Below, piece after piece: positions 7,858 to 15,847 of a stretch of 64,000 nt of DNA. The translations under genes and the position numbers were made by a program. This stretch comes from Desulfomonile tiedjei (GTDB taxonomy: Bacteria > Desulfobacterota > Desulfomonilia > Desulfomonilales > Desulfomonilaceae), in NCBI GenBank assembly GCA_016218715.1, contig JACRDG010000122.1, positions 18,919 through 82,918 of the forward strand, read 5' to 3'. The notes beneath the pieces were generated by a model. The model was given only the letters and a program-made list of their open reading frames with translations. It had not been told where the DNA came from and searched no databases. Each line of letters opens with the position of its first letter. Within the stretch, counting starts at the first letter, position 1.

Positions 7858-9128
7858 GGAGAATCACGCGCCCGCGGTACGGTCGCGGCGCTTCCGGTTC
7901 ACGCTTCGTGCCACCAAACGCTGAGGTTGCAGTGTCTGCCCTTCCCGGAGAACGATACATCCTGCACGTGGATGCGGACGCGTTCTTCGCTTCCGTCGAG
8001 CAGGTCTTGCGCCCCGATCTCCAGGGGTTGCCGGTCATCGTCAGCGGGGGTGATCGCGGGGTGGTCTCCGCCGCGTCGTACGAAGCGCGGAGATTTGGTG
8101 TGCATTCGGCCATGCCGACTGTCCAAGCCCGGAAGCTCTGTCCTCGGGCGGTGTTCCTCTCTCCCAACTTCTCAGCCTACAAGGAATTCTCGACCCGCAT
8201 GTTCGCCATCATGAAGGGCTACTCCCCTCAGGTTGAGGTGACCAGCGTGGATGAGGGATACGTGGATCTGACGGGCACGTTCAGGCTTCACCGCGCGCCG
8301 CCGTGGGAGATCGCCCACCGGATGCTCTCGGAAATAAGAGCCGGGCTGGGGATAAACGTTTCCGGCGGCATTGCGGGGACCAAGTGTTTTGCCAAGATGA
8401 CCACCGGCCTGGCCAAACCCAACGGCCTGCTGTATCTGGAACCTCAGCACGCTCGGATCGTGCTGGCACGGCTGCCGGTGGAATCGATCCCGGGGGTAGG
8501 GAAAAAAGCGGAAGAGATCCTGAAACGCCGGGGCATCATGACCGTCGGGGATGTGGCGGATCTTTCCCGTAGGAGGCTCCAGCGTCTCCTCGGGAAGTGG
8601 GGGGGTGCGCTGTGGGAACTGGCCACCGGTAACGATGGGAGACCGGTGGTCTCGTCTCACCGTGATCCGCAGAAATCCTATTCCAAAGAGCATACCCTGG
8701 AACAGGACTCCAAAGACCTCGGGCACGTGTGGTCCGTGGTCGCCCAACTCACCGAGAAAGTCGCCGCCCGCCTGCGAGCTGACGGAAGGGGTGCGTGTAC
8801 CGTCACAGTCAAAGTGCGGTCCGCGGATTTTTCCGACATGAGCAGATCGATGTCTTTGAAATTCCCAACGAATTTGACCAGAGATCTCCTCGATTGCGCT
8901 GCGCGGCTGTTCCGGCTGACCGCGGGCCGGAGATTCGGGATACGCCAGGTCGGGGTGAAGCTCTCCGGCATCGACGTTCCTGTCCTCCAAACCGACCTGT
9001 TCGAACCCCGCCGGCACATCGCCGCGGCACGGGATCGCACGGTTGACCAGATCCGCAACCGATTCGGATTTCACGCGGTGAAGATCCTTCGTGGCAGCGG
9101 TTACGGTCAGCCTCCTGGGGTAGGTTGA
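7854..9128 (+). CDS. dinB: DNA polymerase IV (Y-family, DinB)
   Basis: This 424-residue translesion polymerase has palm, finger and little-finger domains of the DinB family. Catalytic acids are seen in HVDADAFFASVE (Asp40, Asp42) and SVDEGYVDLT (Asp133, Glu134), followed by the helix-hairpin-helix SIPGVGKKAEEIL. QTDLF at 379-383 matches a beta-clamp binding motif. About 34 residues precede the usual family start, so translation could begin later, but the 4-nt overlap with lexA favours ATG 7854. Direct coupling to lexA places it in the SOS response. Confidence 0.95.
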   Translation: MRRITRPRYGRGASGSRFVPPNAEVAVSALPGERYILHVDADAFFASVEQVLRPDLQGLPVIVSGGDRGVVSAASYEARRFGVHSAMPTVQARKLCPRAVFLSPNFSAYKEFSTRMFAIMKGYSPQVEVTSVDEGYVDLTGTFRLHRAPPWEIAHRMLSEIRAGLGINVSGGIAGTKCFAKMTTGLAKPNGLLYLEPQHARIVLARLPVESIPGVGKKAEEILKRRGIMTVGDVADLSRRRLQRLLGKWGGALWELATGNDGRPVVSSHRDPQKSYSKEHTLEQDSKDLGHVWSVVAQLTEKVAARLRADGRGACTVTVKVRSADFSDMSRSMSLKFPTNLTRDLLDCAARLFRLTAGRRFGIRQVGVKLSGIDVPVLQTDLFEPRRHIAAARDRTVDQIRNRFGFHAVKILRGSGYGQPPGVG

Positions 9129-9241
9129 CTTCCTCGGGAAGGTGGATGGGCAGAGGGGCACCCCTGTCGGAAGGATCCCCTCTGTTGATAAACGTCAGAA
9201 TATGGTGGGCTGCGGAAGCGGCGCGCAGGGTTTTCCGAAGA

Positions 9242-9859
9242 TCAAGCCTCGGGAGCGGGCTCGGTAGGAGCTTCCTCTTCTGCTTCCTCTTTCTTCTGAG
9301 CCACGACGGTTGCCACGGCCAGGCCGGCGTCCTGAGCCGGAGAGACACCCGCCGGTAGCTCTATTTCGCCAACGTGAAGTGAATTGCCGACGTCCAGCCC
9401 GGAGACTTCCACGACGATCTCGTTGGGAATATCGTCAGGGAGACAAGAGACCTTCAGCTCTCGCACAGCGGCCTGGAAGAGCCCGCCCTTATCTAAACCG
9501 ACCGGTTTCCCGTCAAAACGAATCGGCACCGTCACTTCGATCGCTTCGGTCATCAGGATTTCCAGGAAATCCAGGTGGATGATTTCTCCGTCCACGGGTC
9601 GAATCTGGCGTTCCTTCATGATGGCCGTTCGTCTCATGGGGCCGGATTCGCCGCCGGAGATCAGAAGATTGAACAGAACGTTGGTTCCGGCCTGGCTTAT
9701 GATCTTCCTGAACTCCCGTACGTTCACCGCGAGTTTGATAGGCTCCACCTTCTGCCCGTATAGGACGGCAGGTGCGTTTCCCGTAGCCCTGAGGCGTCTC
9801 GCAGGGCCTTTCCCGGTTTCAGAGCGTTGTTGAACCTCAAGCGTTACCTTGTCCATCAT
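9242..9859 (-). CDS. rplY: Ribosomal protein bL25 (long Ctc/TL5 form)
   Basis: This 205-residue protein is the long L25/TL5/Ctc form, which binds 5S rRNA in the large subunit. It has the N-terminal L25 beta-barrel (about 1-95, with ATGNAPAVLYGQ), then the TL5 C-terminal beta domain (about 100-190) and an acidic tail rich in Glu and Ala. Two ATGs stand in tandem (9859, 9856) behind GGAGGAA; spacing favours the second. It lies 66 bp downstream of prs in the same direction, a widespread arrangement, and converges with dinB. Confidence 0.95.
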   Translation of the reverse strand: MMDKVTLEVQQRSETGKGPARRLRATGNAPAVLYGQKVEPIKLAVNVREFRKIISQAGTNVLFNLLISGGESGPMRRTAIMKERQIRPVDGEIIHLDFLEILMTEAIEVTVPIRFDGKPVGLDKGGLFQAAVRELKVSCLPDDIPNEIVVEVSGLDVGNSLHVGEIELPAGVSPAQDAGLAVATVVAQKKEEAEEEAPTEPAPEA

Positions 9860-9925
9860 TTCCTCCGGCAGGAATCGGTCCGCGGAACCGTCGTCCCGGA
9901 CTCCCTGATTCCCGATGATTGTTTG

Positions 9926-10870
9926 TTAGACGAAAAGTTCCGATACGGAGACTTCCCGGTGAATTCTGCTTATGGCCTCGCCGAGGAGCGGTGCTACGGA
10001 TTCCACCTGCAGCTTGGCGCAGATCTCCATTTTCTTCTCGACCGATATGGTGTCCGCAATGTAGAGCTTCTTAATGGGAGACTGATTGATTCGCGTCATT
10101 GATTCGCCGGAGAGGACCGGGTGGGTGCAGCAGGCATAGATGTCCCGAGCGCCTGACTGTTTCAGGGCTTCTGCCGCGGTTACCAGCGTCCCGGCAGTGT
10201 CTACCATGTCGTCGCAAATGATCGCGTCTCGTCCGGTCACATCGCCGATTACGTGCATGACCGCGGATTCATTGGGTTTAGCTCGCCGTTTGTCGATGAT
10301 GGCAAGGGTCGCGCCGAGTCTCTTGGCAAAGGCTCGGGCTCGTTCCACACCACCTGCGTCAGGTGAGACCACAGTGCACCGGCTGGTCTCGAGTTCTGCC
10401 CGGATGCTTTCCGCCATGATTGGGCTTGCGTAAAGGTGATCGACAGGGATGTCAAAGAATCCCTGAATCTGCCCTGCATGGAGGTCGATGGTGAGCACGC
10501 GATCAGTCCCGGCAGCGGTGATGATATCCGCGATGAGCTTGGCGGTGATAGGCGCTCGGCTGGCGACCTTCCGGTCCTGCCGCGCGTACCCGTAATACGG
10601 CATCACCGCGGTGACGCGGCTGGCGGATGCACGCTTGAGCGCGTCCACCATGACGAGAAGTTCCATGATATTGTCGTTCACCGGTTGGCAGGTGGACTGG
10701 ATGACAAAGACATCCATGCCTCTGACGTTTTCCCTGAATTCCACCTGGATTTCCCCGTCGCTGAACGATCCCACCATGGCAACGCCGAGCGGGATACCCA
10801 TATAGCGGGTAATAGCTTCCGCGAGACGCGGGTTGGAGTTTCCGGCAAAGATTTTGAGTCCGACCCTCAT
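9926..10870 (-). CDS. prs: Ribose-phosphate pyrophosphokinase
   Basis: This 314-residue class I PRPP synthase makes 5-phosphoribosyl diphosphate from ribose 5-phosphate and ATP for purine, pyrimidine, His, Trp and NAD synthesis. Family signatures seen are FAGNSNPRLAEAI at the start, the flexible loop RQDRKVASRAPITAK, the catalytic histidine in TIDLHAGQIQGFF, and the PRPP-binding loop ICDDMVDTAGT. Length is normal. ATG 10870 has GAGG 8 nt upstream, and a good promoter lies 47-75 bp upstream. It is followed by rplY. Confidence 0.97.
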   Translation of the reverse strand: MRVGLKIFAGNSNPRLAEAITRYMGIPLGVAMVGSFSDGEIQVEFRENVRGMDVFVIQSTCQPVNDNIMELLVMVDALKRASASRVTAVMPYYGYARQDRKVASRAPITAKLIADIITAAGTDRVLTIDLHAGQIQGFFDIPVDHLYASPIMAESIRAELETSRCTVVSPDAGGVERARAFAKRLGATLAIIDKRRAKPNESAVMHVIGDVTGRDAIICDDMVDTAGTLVTAAEALKQSGARDIYACCTHPVLSGESMTRINQSPIKKLYIADTISVEKKMEICAKLQVESVAPLLGEAISRIHREVSVSELFV

Positions 10871-11183
10871 TGCTAAGTCCTCGCACCGTAAAGACGACTA
10901 ACCCGTTAAACCATCAACCTTAATTGTTCTCCGAGAGCATGTCAATCAAAAACTCTGTCTCCGTCATGCGTGCACGTACGCGGGGCGAAGGGACGCCGCA
11001 CCCCTTCGCTGGACATCCTGTCCATGACTTATACGATTCTGCACCCAGACGTGAAGTCGGCCAGCCCTCACCTTGTCCCTCTCCGAGTGGGAGAGAACTC
11101 GGCATGTGGGCGTCAGGCTTTCTCGCTTAACAGCGCGATCGAAATCGACGCTCTATTATGGAGATTCTCTGTGGGACAAACCG
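10871..11183. other. Intergenic region upstream of prs
   Basis: The prs-proximal part has a promoter at 10917-10945. The rest has no supported gene. At about 11065-11110 the sequence CCTCACCTTGTCCCTCTCCG followed by AGTGGGAGAGAAC resembles a degenerate intergenic repeat with a small hairpin (CTCTCC..GGGAGAG). Confidence 0.4.
10917..10945 (-). promoter_or_regulatory. Candidate promoter of prs-rplY
   Basis: On the minus strand TTGACA (10945-10940) and TAAGGT (10922-10917) are 17 nt apart, 47 nt upstream of the prs start codon. The -35 is a perfect consensus. Confidence 0.55.
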
Positions 11184-12116
11184 CTAGAAAGGACTGGCAA
11201 ATCCGAGAGACACGCTGCCGCCAACCGTCCAGGACCGGATGTCCACGACCCACGAAATGGGTTCTGAAACGCTGCCAGCAAGATTTCGCGTCGCAGTTTG
11301 CACGTGCAGGGCGTTCCACTTCGCGAACCCGCCCAGACTCAGGTCACAGGCTATTCTTAAACGATACTCCGCGAGGAGTTCCATAAAATATCCCTGGCTC
11401 ACGTCAAAGTTCCCGAACTCCGCGAAACCGGTATTGGTCCAGAAGTGATATCTGATGCTCCCGGGGACGAGCGGCGTGCCGACGAATCGCACGAGCACCG
11501 AACCGAGGGAAGTTGGCTGGTTGACCTGCGCACCGATGAACGGGATGTATTCGTTCATAATGTAGTCGTCAGACGTATTGTCGCTGTAGTCGACCCTTGT
11601 GCTCGTGTGATCCCACCGGAAACCCGCGATGAGTTGGAACGATCCGGAAATCCGCTGGGTGACGAGAGCGTCCAAGGAGCACCACTCGTACGACGGGACT
11701 TCAAAGTCCACCGATCCGCCGATGGGGGGGGACTGAGACCATGTTCCCGCGCTCCGCTGCGGAAAGAAGACCGATCCTGAAAGGGAGAGGCCGAGTCCGT
11801 CGCGAAACATGAAATCGTCGGTTGCTTGAAGCCAGAATCCCTTGAGCGGCCACGCCGCGGTTCCCGTCGAGGCAACTCGCTGCAGGGCCCACGTGGCCCC
11901 GTTGGGGTGCTCGAGCCAGCCGAAGTAGATCCGTGGCGTTCCGATGACGCCGGGCTGCGGCTGATCGCAGCCGCTGACCATACCGCTCAAGCGGGGGAAG
12001 AGAAAGCCTGTCAGACCCGGGTTTGCCTGATACCCCACATACCCTTGCGCGAATGCACCGGCAGGAGCGACCCAGAACATCACCACACCCATGAGAACGA
12101 CACAAAGCCTCTTCAT
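11184..12116 (-). CDS. Exported beta-barrel-like outer membrane protein
   Basis: This 310-residue protein has a Sec signal peptide (MKRLCVVLMGVVMFWVAPAG, cleavage probable after AFA). The mature part is rich in aromatic and small residues in alternating patterns and ends in SLGFASPF; a terminal Phe is typical of outer-membrane beta barrels. The exact family and any transported substrate are not recognised. ATG 12116 has GGAGG 7 nt upstream; the 97 residues that precede it in the open frame are not protein-like. Confidence 0.7.
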   Translation of the reverse strand: MKRLCVVLMGVVMFWVAPAGAFAQGYVGYQANPGLTGFLFPRLSGMVSGCDQPQPGVIGTPRIYFGWLEHPNGATWALQRVASTGTAAWPLKGFWLQATDDFMFRDGLGLSLSGSVFFPQRSAGTWSQSPPIGGSVDFEVPSYEWCSLDALVTQRISGSFQLIAGFRWDHTSTRVDYSDNTSDDYIMNEYIPFIGAQVNQPTSLGSVLVRFVGTPLVPGSIRYHFWTNTGFAEFGNFDVSQGYFMELLAEYRLRIACDLSLGGFAKWNALHVQTATRNLAGSVSEPISWVVDIRSWTVGGSVSLGFASPF

Positions 12117-12296
12117 GGCAAGACCTCCAAATAGGTCTGTAAAACTGCCTTCCTGCCTGTGGGATTCCTCCCACCGCAGGCCCTTCTCGGCATGACAATG
12201 ATAAAGCGATGCGTTCTGTTTACAGGAAAACCGAGACCTCGGCAAGTACGATTCTCGGGTTGCGGTGAGATCCCTGCTCGCTCGACTCGCCGGGGT

Positions 12297-12325
12297 TTGA
12301 TTCAGGCCCAGGGCTCTGCTATGCT
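12297..12325 (+). promoter_or_regulatory. Candidate promoter for small exported protein
   Basis: TTGATT (12297-12302) and TATGCT (12320-12325) are separated by 17 nt, about 40 nt upstream of the start at 12366. Confidence 0.45.
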
Positions 12326-12365
12326 TCAATATTGTGACCACGCGACTACGAGGGAGGCTTATACA

Positions 12366-12692
12366 ATGAAATCTTGGATCGCGGTCATCGTTGGGCTCAG
12401 TCTGCACCTGCTCATCGTGACTCCTGCCTGGGCGGGCGGGGTCGAAGGAGGCCGAGAAGGCTACGGATGGAAGAAGGGCGAGCGGATCACCCAGTACGAT
12501 CCGAGAGTCCAGTGTCCGGTCGTACGCCGGAGTGCGGCGCCCATTTCCGCTCTTATTGAAGATGGCCTTGCCTATCTGCTGGACATCCCTCTCGCGATGG
12601 TGAGCCCTATCACCTGTCCGATCGCGGCGTACCTCTTGGAGCGCCTCGATTCCGGTCCTGACAGGACCTACGCGCGGTGTCGGAAAAGATGA
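12366..12692 (+). CDS. Small exported protein
   Basis: This 108-residue protein has a clear signal peptide (KSWIAVIVGLSLHLLIV, cleavage near AWA-GG). The mature part carries three Cys and a hydrophobic stretch ISALIEDGLAYLLDIPLAMV that could be amphipathic or membrane-associated. I do not recognise a family. ATG 12366 is chosen from the signal peptide and GGGAGG about 9 nt upstream. The next gene starts inside its last codons (16-nt overlap), so the two probably form an operon. Confidence 0.7.
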   Translation: MKSWIAVIVGLSLHLLIVTPAWAGGVEGGREGYGWKKGERITQYDPRVQCPVVRRSAAPISALIEDGLAYLLDIPLAMVSPITCPIAAYLLERLDSGPDRTYARCRKR

Positions 12693-13207
12693 CCGAGATT
12701 CGCCCGCCCCATCCCGTCGATGGCCTGAGTTCGGAGCAGAAGTGCAAGATCTACTACCGACGTGTAGTTGACCTGGCCGTTCGTTTCGGACTCCTCAGGT
12801 CCGATCCCGACACGGAAATCGGTCATTTTGCATTTTCTCGGCATTACCACGAAGGAAGGGCGCTCGACCTGAAGCTTCAGACAGCACTGACCACGTTCGC
12901 CGAGCGGTTCCCTGAACTGATCCTCGACCGGCGGCACGATCAAGACGAGGCTCTGGCGGGTGTAGCCACCGTGTTCCACCAGGCTTCCAACGAAGAGAAG
13001 CTGCGGGATCTCATCCTGATCGGTGCCACGTACCGGGTGTGGCCGGTCGGCACGTCGTTCGCTCTGACTTATCCGTGGGATTTGGAGGGTCGCGGGAGCC
13101 TCGTCCAGTTTCGGTCGGATCTGCCGGATTTCATGAAACGGCGCATTGTGGACATCTTGAAAAAGGCGGGGAAGCTCCAGACCCCGAACCTGTTTGAGGA
13201 AGGGTAA
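12677..13207 (+). CDS. Hypothetical protein
   Basis: This 176-residue soluble alpha/beta protein starts at GTG 12677 (MSEKMTEIRPPHPVDG), with an ATG alternative at 12689. No family is recognised; there is no signal peptide or membrane segment, and no obvious catalytic motif. It contains a KIYYRRVVDLAVRFGLL helix and a C-terminal FMKRRIVDILKKAGKLQTPN helix. Overlap with the upstream exported-protein gene suggests joint expression. Confidence 0.65.
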   Translation: MSEKMTEIRPPHPVDGLSSEQKCKIYYRRVVDLAVRFGLLRSDPDTEIGHFAFSRHYHEGRALDLKLQTALTTFAERFPELILDRRHDQDEALAGVATVFHQASNEEKLRDLILIGATYRVWPVGTSFALTYPWDLEGRGSLVQFRSDLPDFMKRRIVDILKKAGKLQTPNLFEEG

Positions 13208-13264
13208 CCTGTTTCTCGTCCGCTCGCGCCCGCTCGGGTGAGGGGCGAGACTTCAGGGCCGCCA

Positions 13265-13849
13265 CTATCGCTTGCGGTTGTTCTTCACGTCCTCTTCACC
13301 GGACTCGCTCTTGAGGACGAAGCATTTCTCGTCGCCGACCTCTCCCTTGACATGGTATTCGATCTGTTCCTTGGGCAGATTTTCTTGGCGGAAGACGGGT
13401 TCCCATTCTTTTGAAGTGTCGTTCCACGAGAATTGCTGAAGATCGGTCTTCTTGCCGCGAGCGACGTACAGGATCAGGTACCATCCGCCGTACAACTTTG
13501 AGAAACAGGTCTTGACGTACTTCACATGGGGGTAGTTTTGCGCGAAATCGAGTGCAGCCTGATTAATCTCGGATCGTTGATGCAGGCCTGGCCGCCCTGC
13601 CAGAACCTTTTCCTCGTCCGGCAGGGGGGGCGATTTGAGATCCGACTGAGCGGCGGTTTGTGCGCCGGCCGTTGGCTTTTCCAGCGGTTTCAAGGCCTTG
13701 GATGCGTCGACAGGAGGCTGGCCCGGCCTCAGAGGCATAGGGCTGCCCGGCTCTGGAGCCGTGCGGGATGAACGTAACCCGGGGATGCAGGAGGAGAGGA
13801 GGGCCGCGGCAAGAAGTGCGGCGACCAGAGAACTGAAGAAGTGTTTCAT
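13265..13849 (-). CDS. Lipoprotein of unknown function
   Basis: This 194-residue protein has a type II signal peptide with lipobox LSSC (Cys about 21), then a Pro-rich low-complexity linker (about 25-85) and a compact C-terminal domain (about 90-190) with two Cys (KTCFSKL, EKCFVL). The C-terminal part is strand-rich and may bind a periplasmic partner, but no family is recognised. ATG 13849 is set by the signal peptide and a GAGGG ribosome-binding site. It is divergent from der. Confidence 0.75.
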   Translation of the reverse strand: MKHFFSSLVAALLAAALLSSCIPGLRSSRTAPEPGSPMPLRPGQPPVDASKALKPLEKPTAGAQTAAQSDLKSPPLPDEEKVLAGRPGLHQRSEINQAALDFAQNYPHVKYVKTCFSKLYGGWYLILYVARGKKTDLQQFSWNDTSKEWEPVFRQENLPKEQIEYHVKGEVGDEKCFVLKSESGEEDVKNNRKR

Positions 13850-13993
13850 AAACTTCTTTCCCTCAAGGCGCTTGATCGACCTCAGGACGCAAGAATAGCA
13901 CCAGCACAGTGAAATTTCAAGCCTATAGAGGGACGCGCTTTGGGCAAGAATTCTCGCGCAACGAACCCTCCTCGATGTGGTATAGATCACAAC

Positions 13994-15385
13994 ATGGCCA
14001 ATCGATTATCAAAACCTCTCGTGTCTCTGGTAGGACGCCCCAATGTGGGAAAATCCACCATGTTCAACCTGCTCTGCGGGCGGCGAAAAGCCCTCGTGGA
14101 GAACACGCCGGGTCTGACCCGGGACCGAAACTATGCGGAAGTGACTGTCAGGGACCGCGAGATCATCGTGGTGGATACTGGAGGATTCGAGCCGACCAGC
14201 AGTGACGTCATGCTCTCCCAGATGCGAACCCAAACCATGGTCGCTATCGAGCAGTCCGATATTATTATTTTTCTTGGAGACGGGAAGGTCGGCGTCACTC
14301 CCTCCGACCACGAGATCGTCCGGCTCCTGCAACAGACCGACAAGAAGGTCTTCTACGCGGTGAACAAGATCGACTCGGAAAAACAGGAGAACGCCTACGT
14401 TGACTTTTATTCCCTCGGTGTCGAGACGCTCTACCCGGTAAGCGCCATGACGGGTTACGGGATGGGCGAACTCATCGACGCGTTCACCGACGAGATCCCG
14501 GAAGATATTGCCGCATCCGAACGGGCCGCGGCGCGCGCCCGGCCGTCGATACACGTCGCTGTGGTAGGACGCCCCAACGTCGGAAAATCGACTCTGATCA
14601 ACCTCTTCCTCGGCGAGGAGCGTCTGGTGGCCAATCCGAAACCGGGCACCACGCGAGACTCCATTGATACGGTGGTACGCCATTACGGCAAGGAATACCT
14701 ATTCATAGACACCGCCGGGATCAGGCGAAGAGCCAGGATTGTGGACCGCGTCGAGAAGTACAGCGTTATCAAGGCATTCCAGAGTATCGATCGTGCGGAC
14801 ATCATTCTCGTCGTTATGGACGCGCAGGAGCCGGTGACCGAACAGGATGGCCGGATAGCGGGCTATGCGTACGAGAAAGGCCGCGGAGTCATTCTGGTCC
14901 TGAACAAGTGGGACTTGATCGAGAAGGACAGCACCACCATCAACAAGTACATGGACAAGGTCCGGGAGGAACTGAAGTTTCTCCAGTACGCGCCGGTTGT
15001 CACCATATCCGCGTTGAAAGGGACCAGGGCGCCGAAGCTCTTCGAGATGGTCGACGATCTTTATGCGCGTTACTCGAAGCGGGTTCCAACGGCCGGACTG
15101 AACCGGTTCCTCGAAGAAGTGGTAGCCAGCCGCCCTCCCGGCATGCACCACAAGACAAAACCGATCAAGATCTACTACCTGACGCAGGTACGGGTTGCGC
15201 CGCCGACGTTCTCCTTCTTTTGTAATTACCCTGAATCAATACATTTCTCGTACCAGCGTTTCCTGGAAAATCGCCTCAGGGAGACTTTCGGGTTCGACGG
15301 ATCGCCGCTGCGCCTCCAATTCAGGAAACGCCAGGGGAGGGCCCCGGCCCCCGGCGCGCGGGGCAAGCCGCGACGCACCGCGTAG
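13994..15385 (+). CDS. der: Ribosome biogenesis GTPase Der (EngA)
   Basis: This protein of about 463 residues has two tandem GTPase domains and a C-terminal KH-like domain, the unique Der layout; Der assists late 50S subunit assembly. The first domain shows GRPNVGKST, DTGGF and NKID, the second GRPNVGKST, DTAG and NKWD. The usual family start MANRLSKPLVSLVGRPN corresponds to ATG 13994, although no strong ribosome-binding site precedes it; the frame stays open to a TTG at 13940. A basic tail (RKRQGRAPAPGARGKPRR) ends the protein. Confidence 0.95.
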   Translation: MANRLSKPLVSLVGRPNVGKSTMFNLLCGRRKALVENTPGLTRDRNYAEVTVRDREIIVVDTGGFEPTSSDVMLSQMRTQTMVAIEQSDIIIFLGDGKVGVTPSDHEIVRLLQQTDKKVFYAVNKIDSEKQENAYVDFYSLGVETLYPVSAMTGYGMGELIDAFTDEIPEDIAASERAAARARPSIHVAVVGRPNVGKSTLINLFLGEERLVANPKPGTTRDSIDTVVRHYGKEYLFIDTAGIRRRARIVDRVEKYSVIKAFQSIDRADIILVVMDAQEPVTEQDGRIAGYAYEKGRGVILVLNKWDLIEKDSTTINKYMDKVREELKFLQYAPVVTISALKGTRAPKLFEMVDDLYARYSKRVPTAGLNRFLEEVVASRPPGMHHKTKPIKIYYLTQVRVAPPTFSFFCNYPESIHFSYQRFLENRLRETFGFDGSPLRLQFRKRQGRAPAPGARGKPRRTA

Positions 15386-15553
15386 TGCTCTGTTAGCCTT
15401 ACTCTTGCCTGTTCAGGGGGGCCGGCATCTTACCGGTCACTCTCCCCTTTCAGCTATGTTCCGATGGCCCAATCCCGGCCACTGGCACTCTGACCTACGA
15501 GCCTGTGAAAGCGAGGATGAATACGCGGCCGTATTTATGAAATGGCTGTATTA
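15386..15553. repeat. Family-A MITE-like repeat, copy A1 (degenerate left side)
   Basis: This copy carries the inner hairpin GGCCGGCATCTTACCGG (from 15419) and the right end GGCCGTATTTATGAAATGG (about 15527-15545) shared with the other copies. The left end has decayed. It sits between der and rel. Confidence 0.6.
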
Positions 15554-15847
15554 GTCACGTCCACGGCCGATCGGGTGCCGTGCACGAGGCCCATGGAACT
15601 CTTCCCGCGGTGGATGTCTCTAACAAAATATGGCGCCGTTGAACCTGGCAGCGTCGATCGGGTTGGAGGCAGCAGAACCAACAATGAGCGCCGAGGTGGC
15701 CGACGAGGCGCTGGAGTACGATCTTCGCCTCTTGTGGACGTTTTCCTCAATTCCCAAGGAGCACGGGCCAAGCCGCGTGTGGGCGAGCAGATCCTCTGGA
15801 GCAAAAAAAGCGCACCGAACTGGGATGAGTTGAGTTATCATGAGAAC
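15554..15847. other. Region upstream of rel
   Basis: The rel frame stays open through this segment (to 15542) but the encoded residues do not resemble any Rel N-terminus, so I treat it as non-coding leader. No convincing promoter or structured RNA was recognised. Confidence 0.4.
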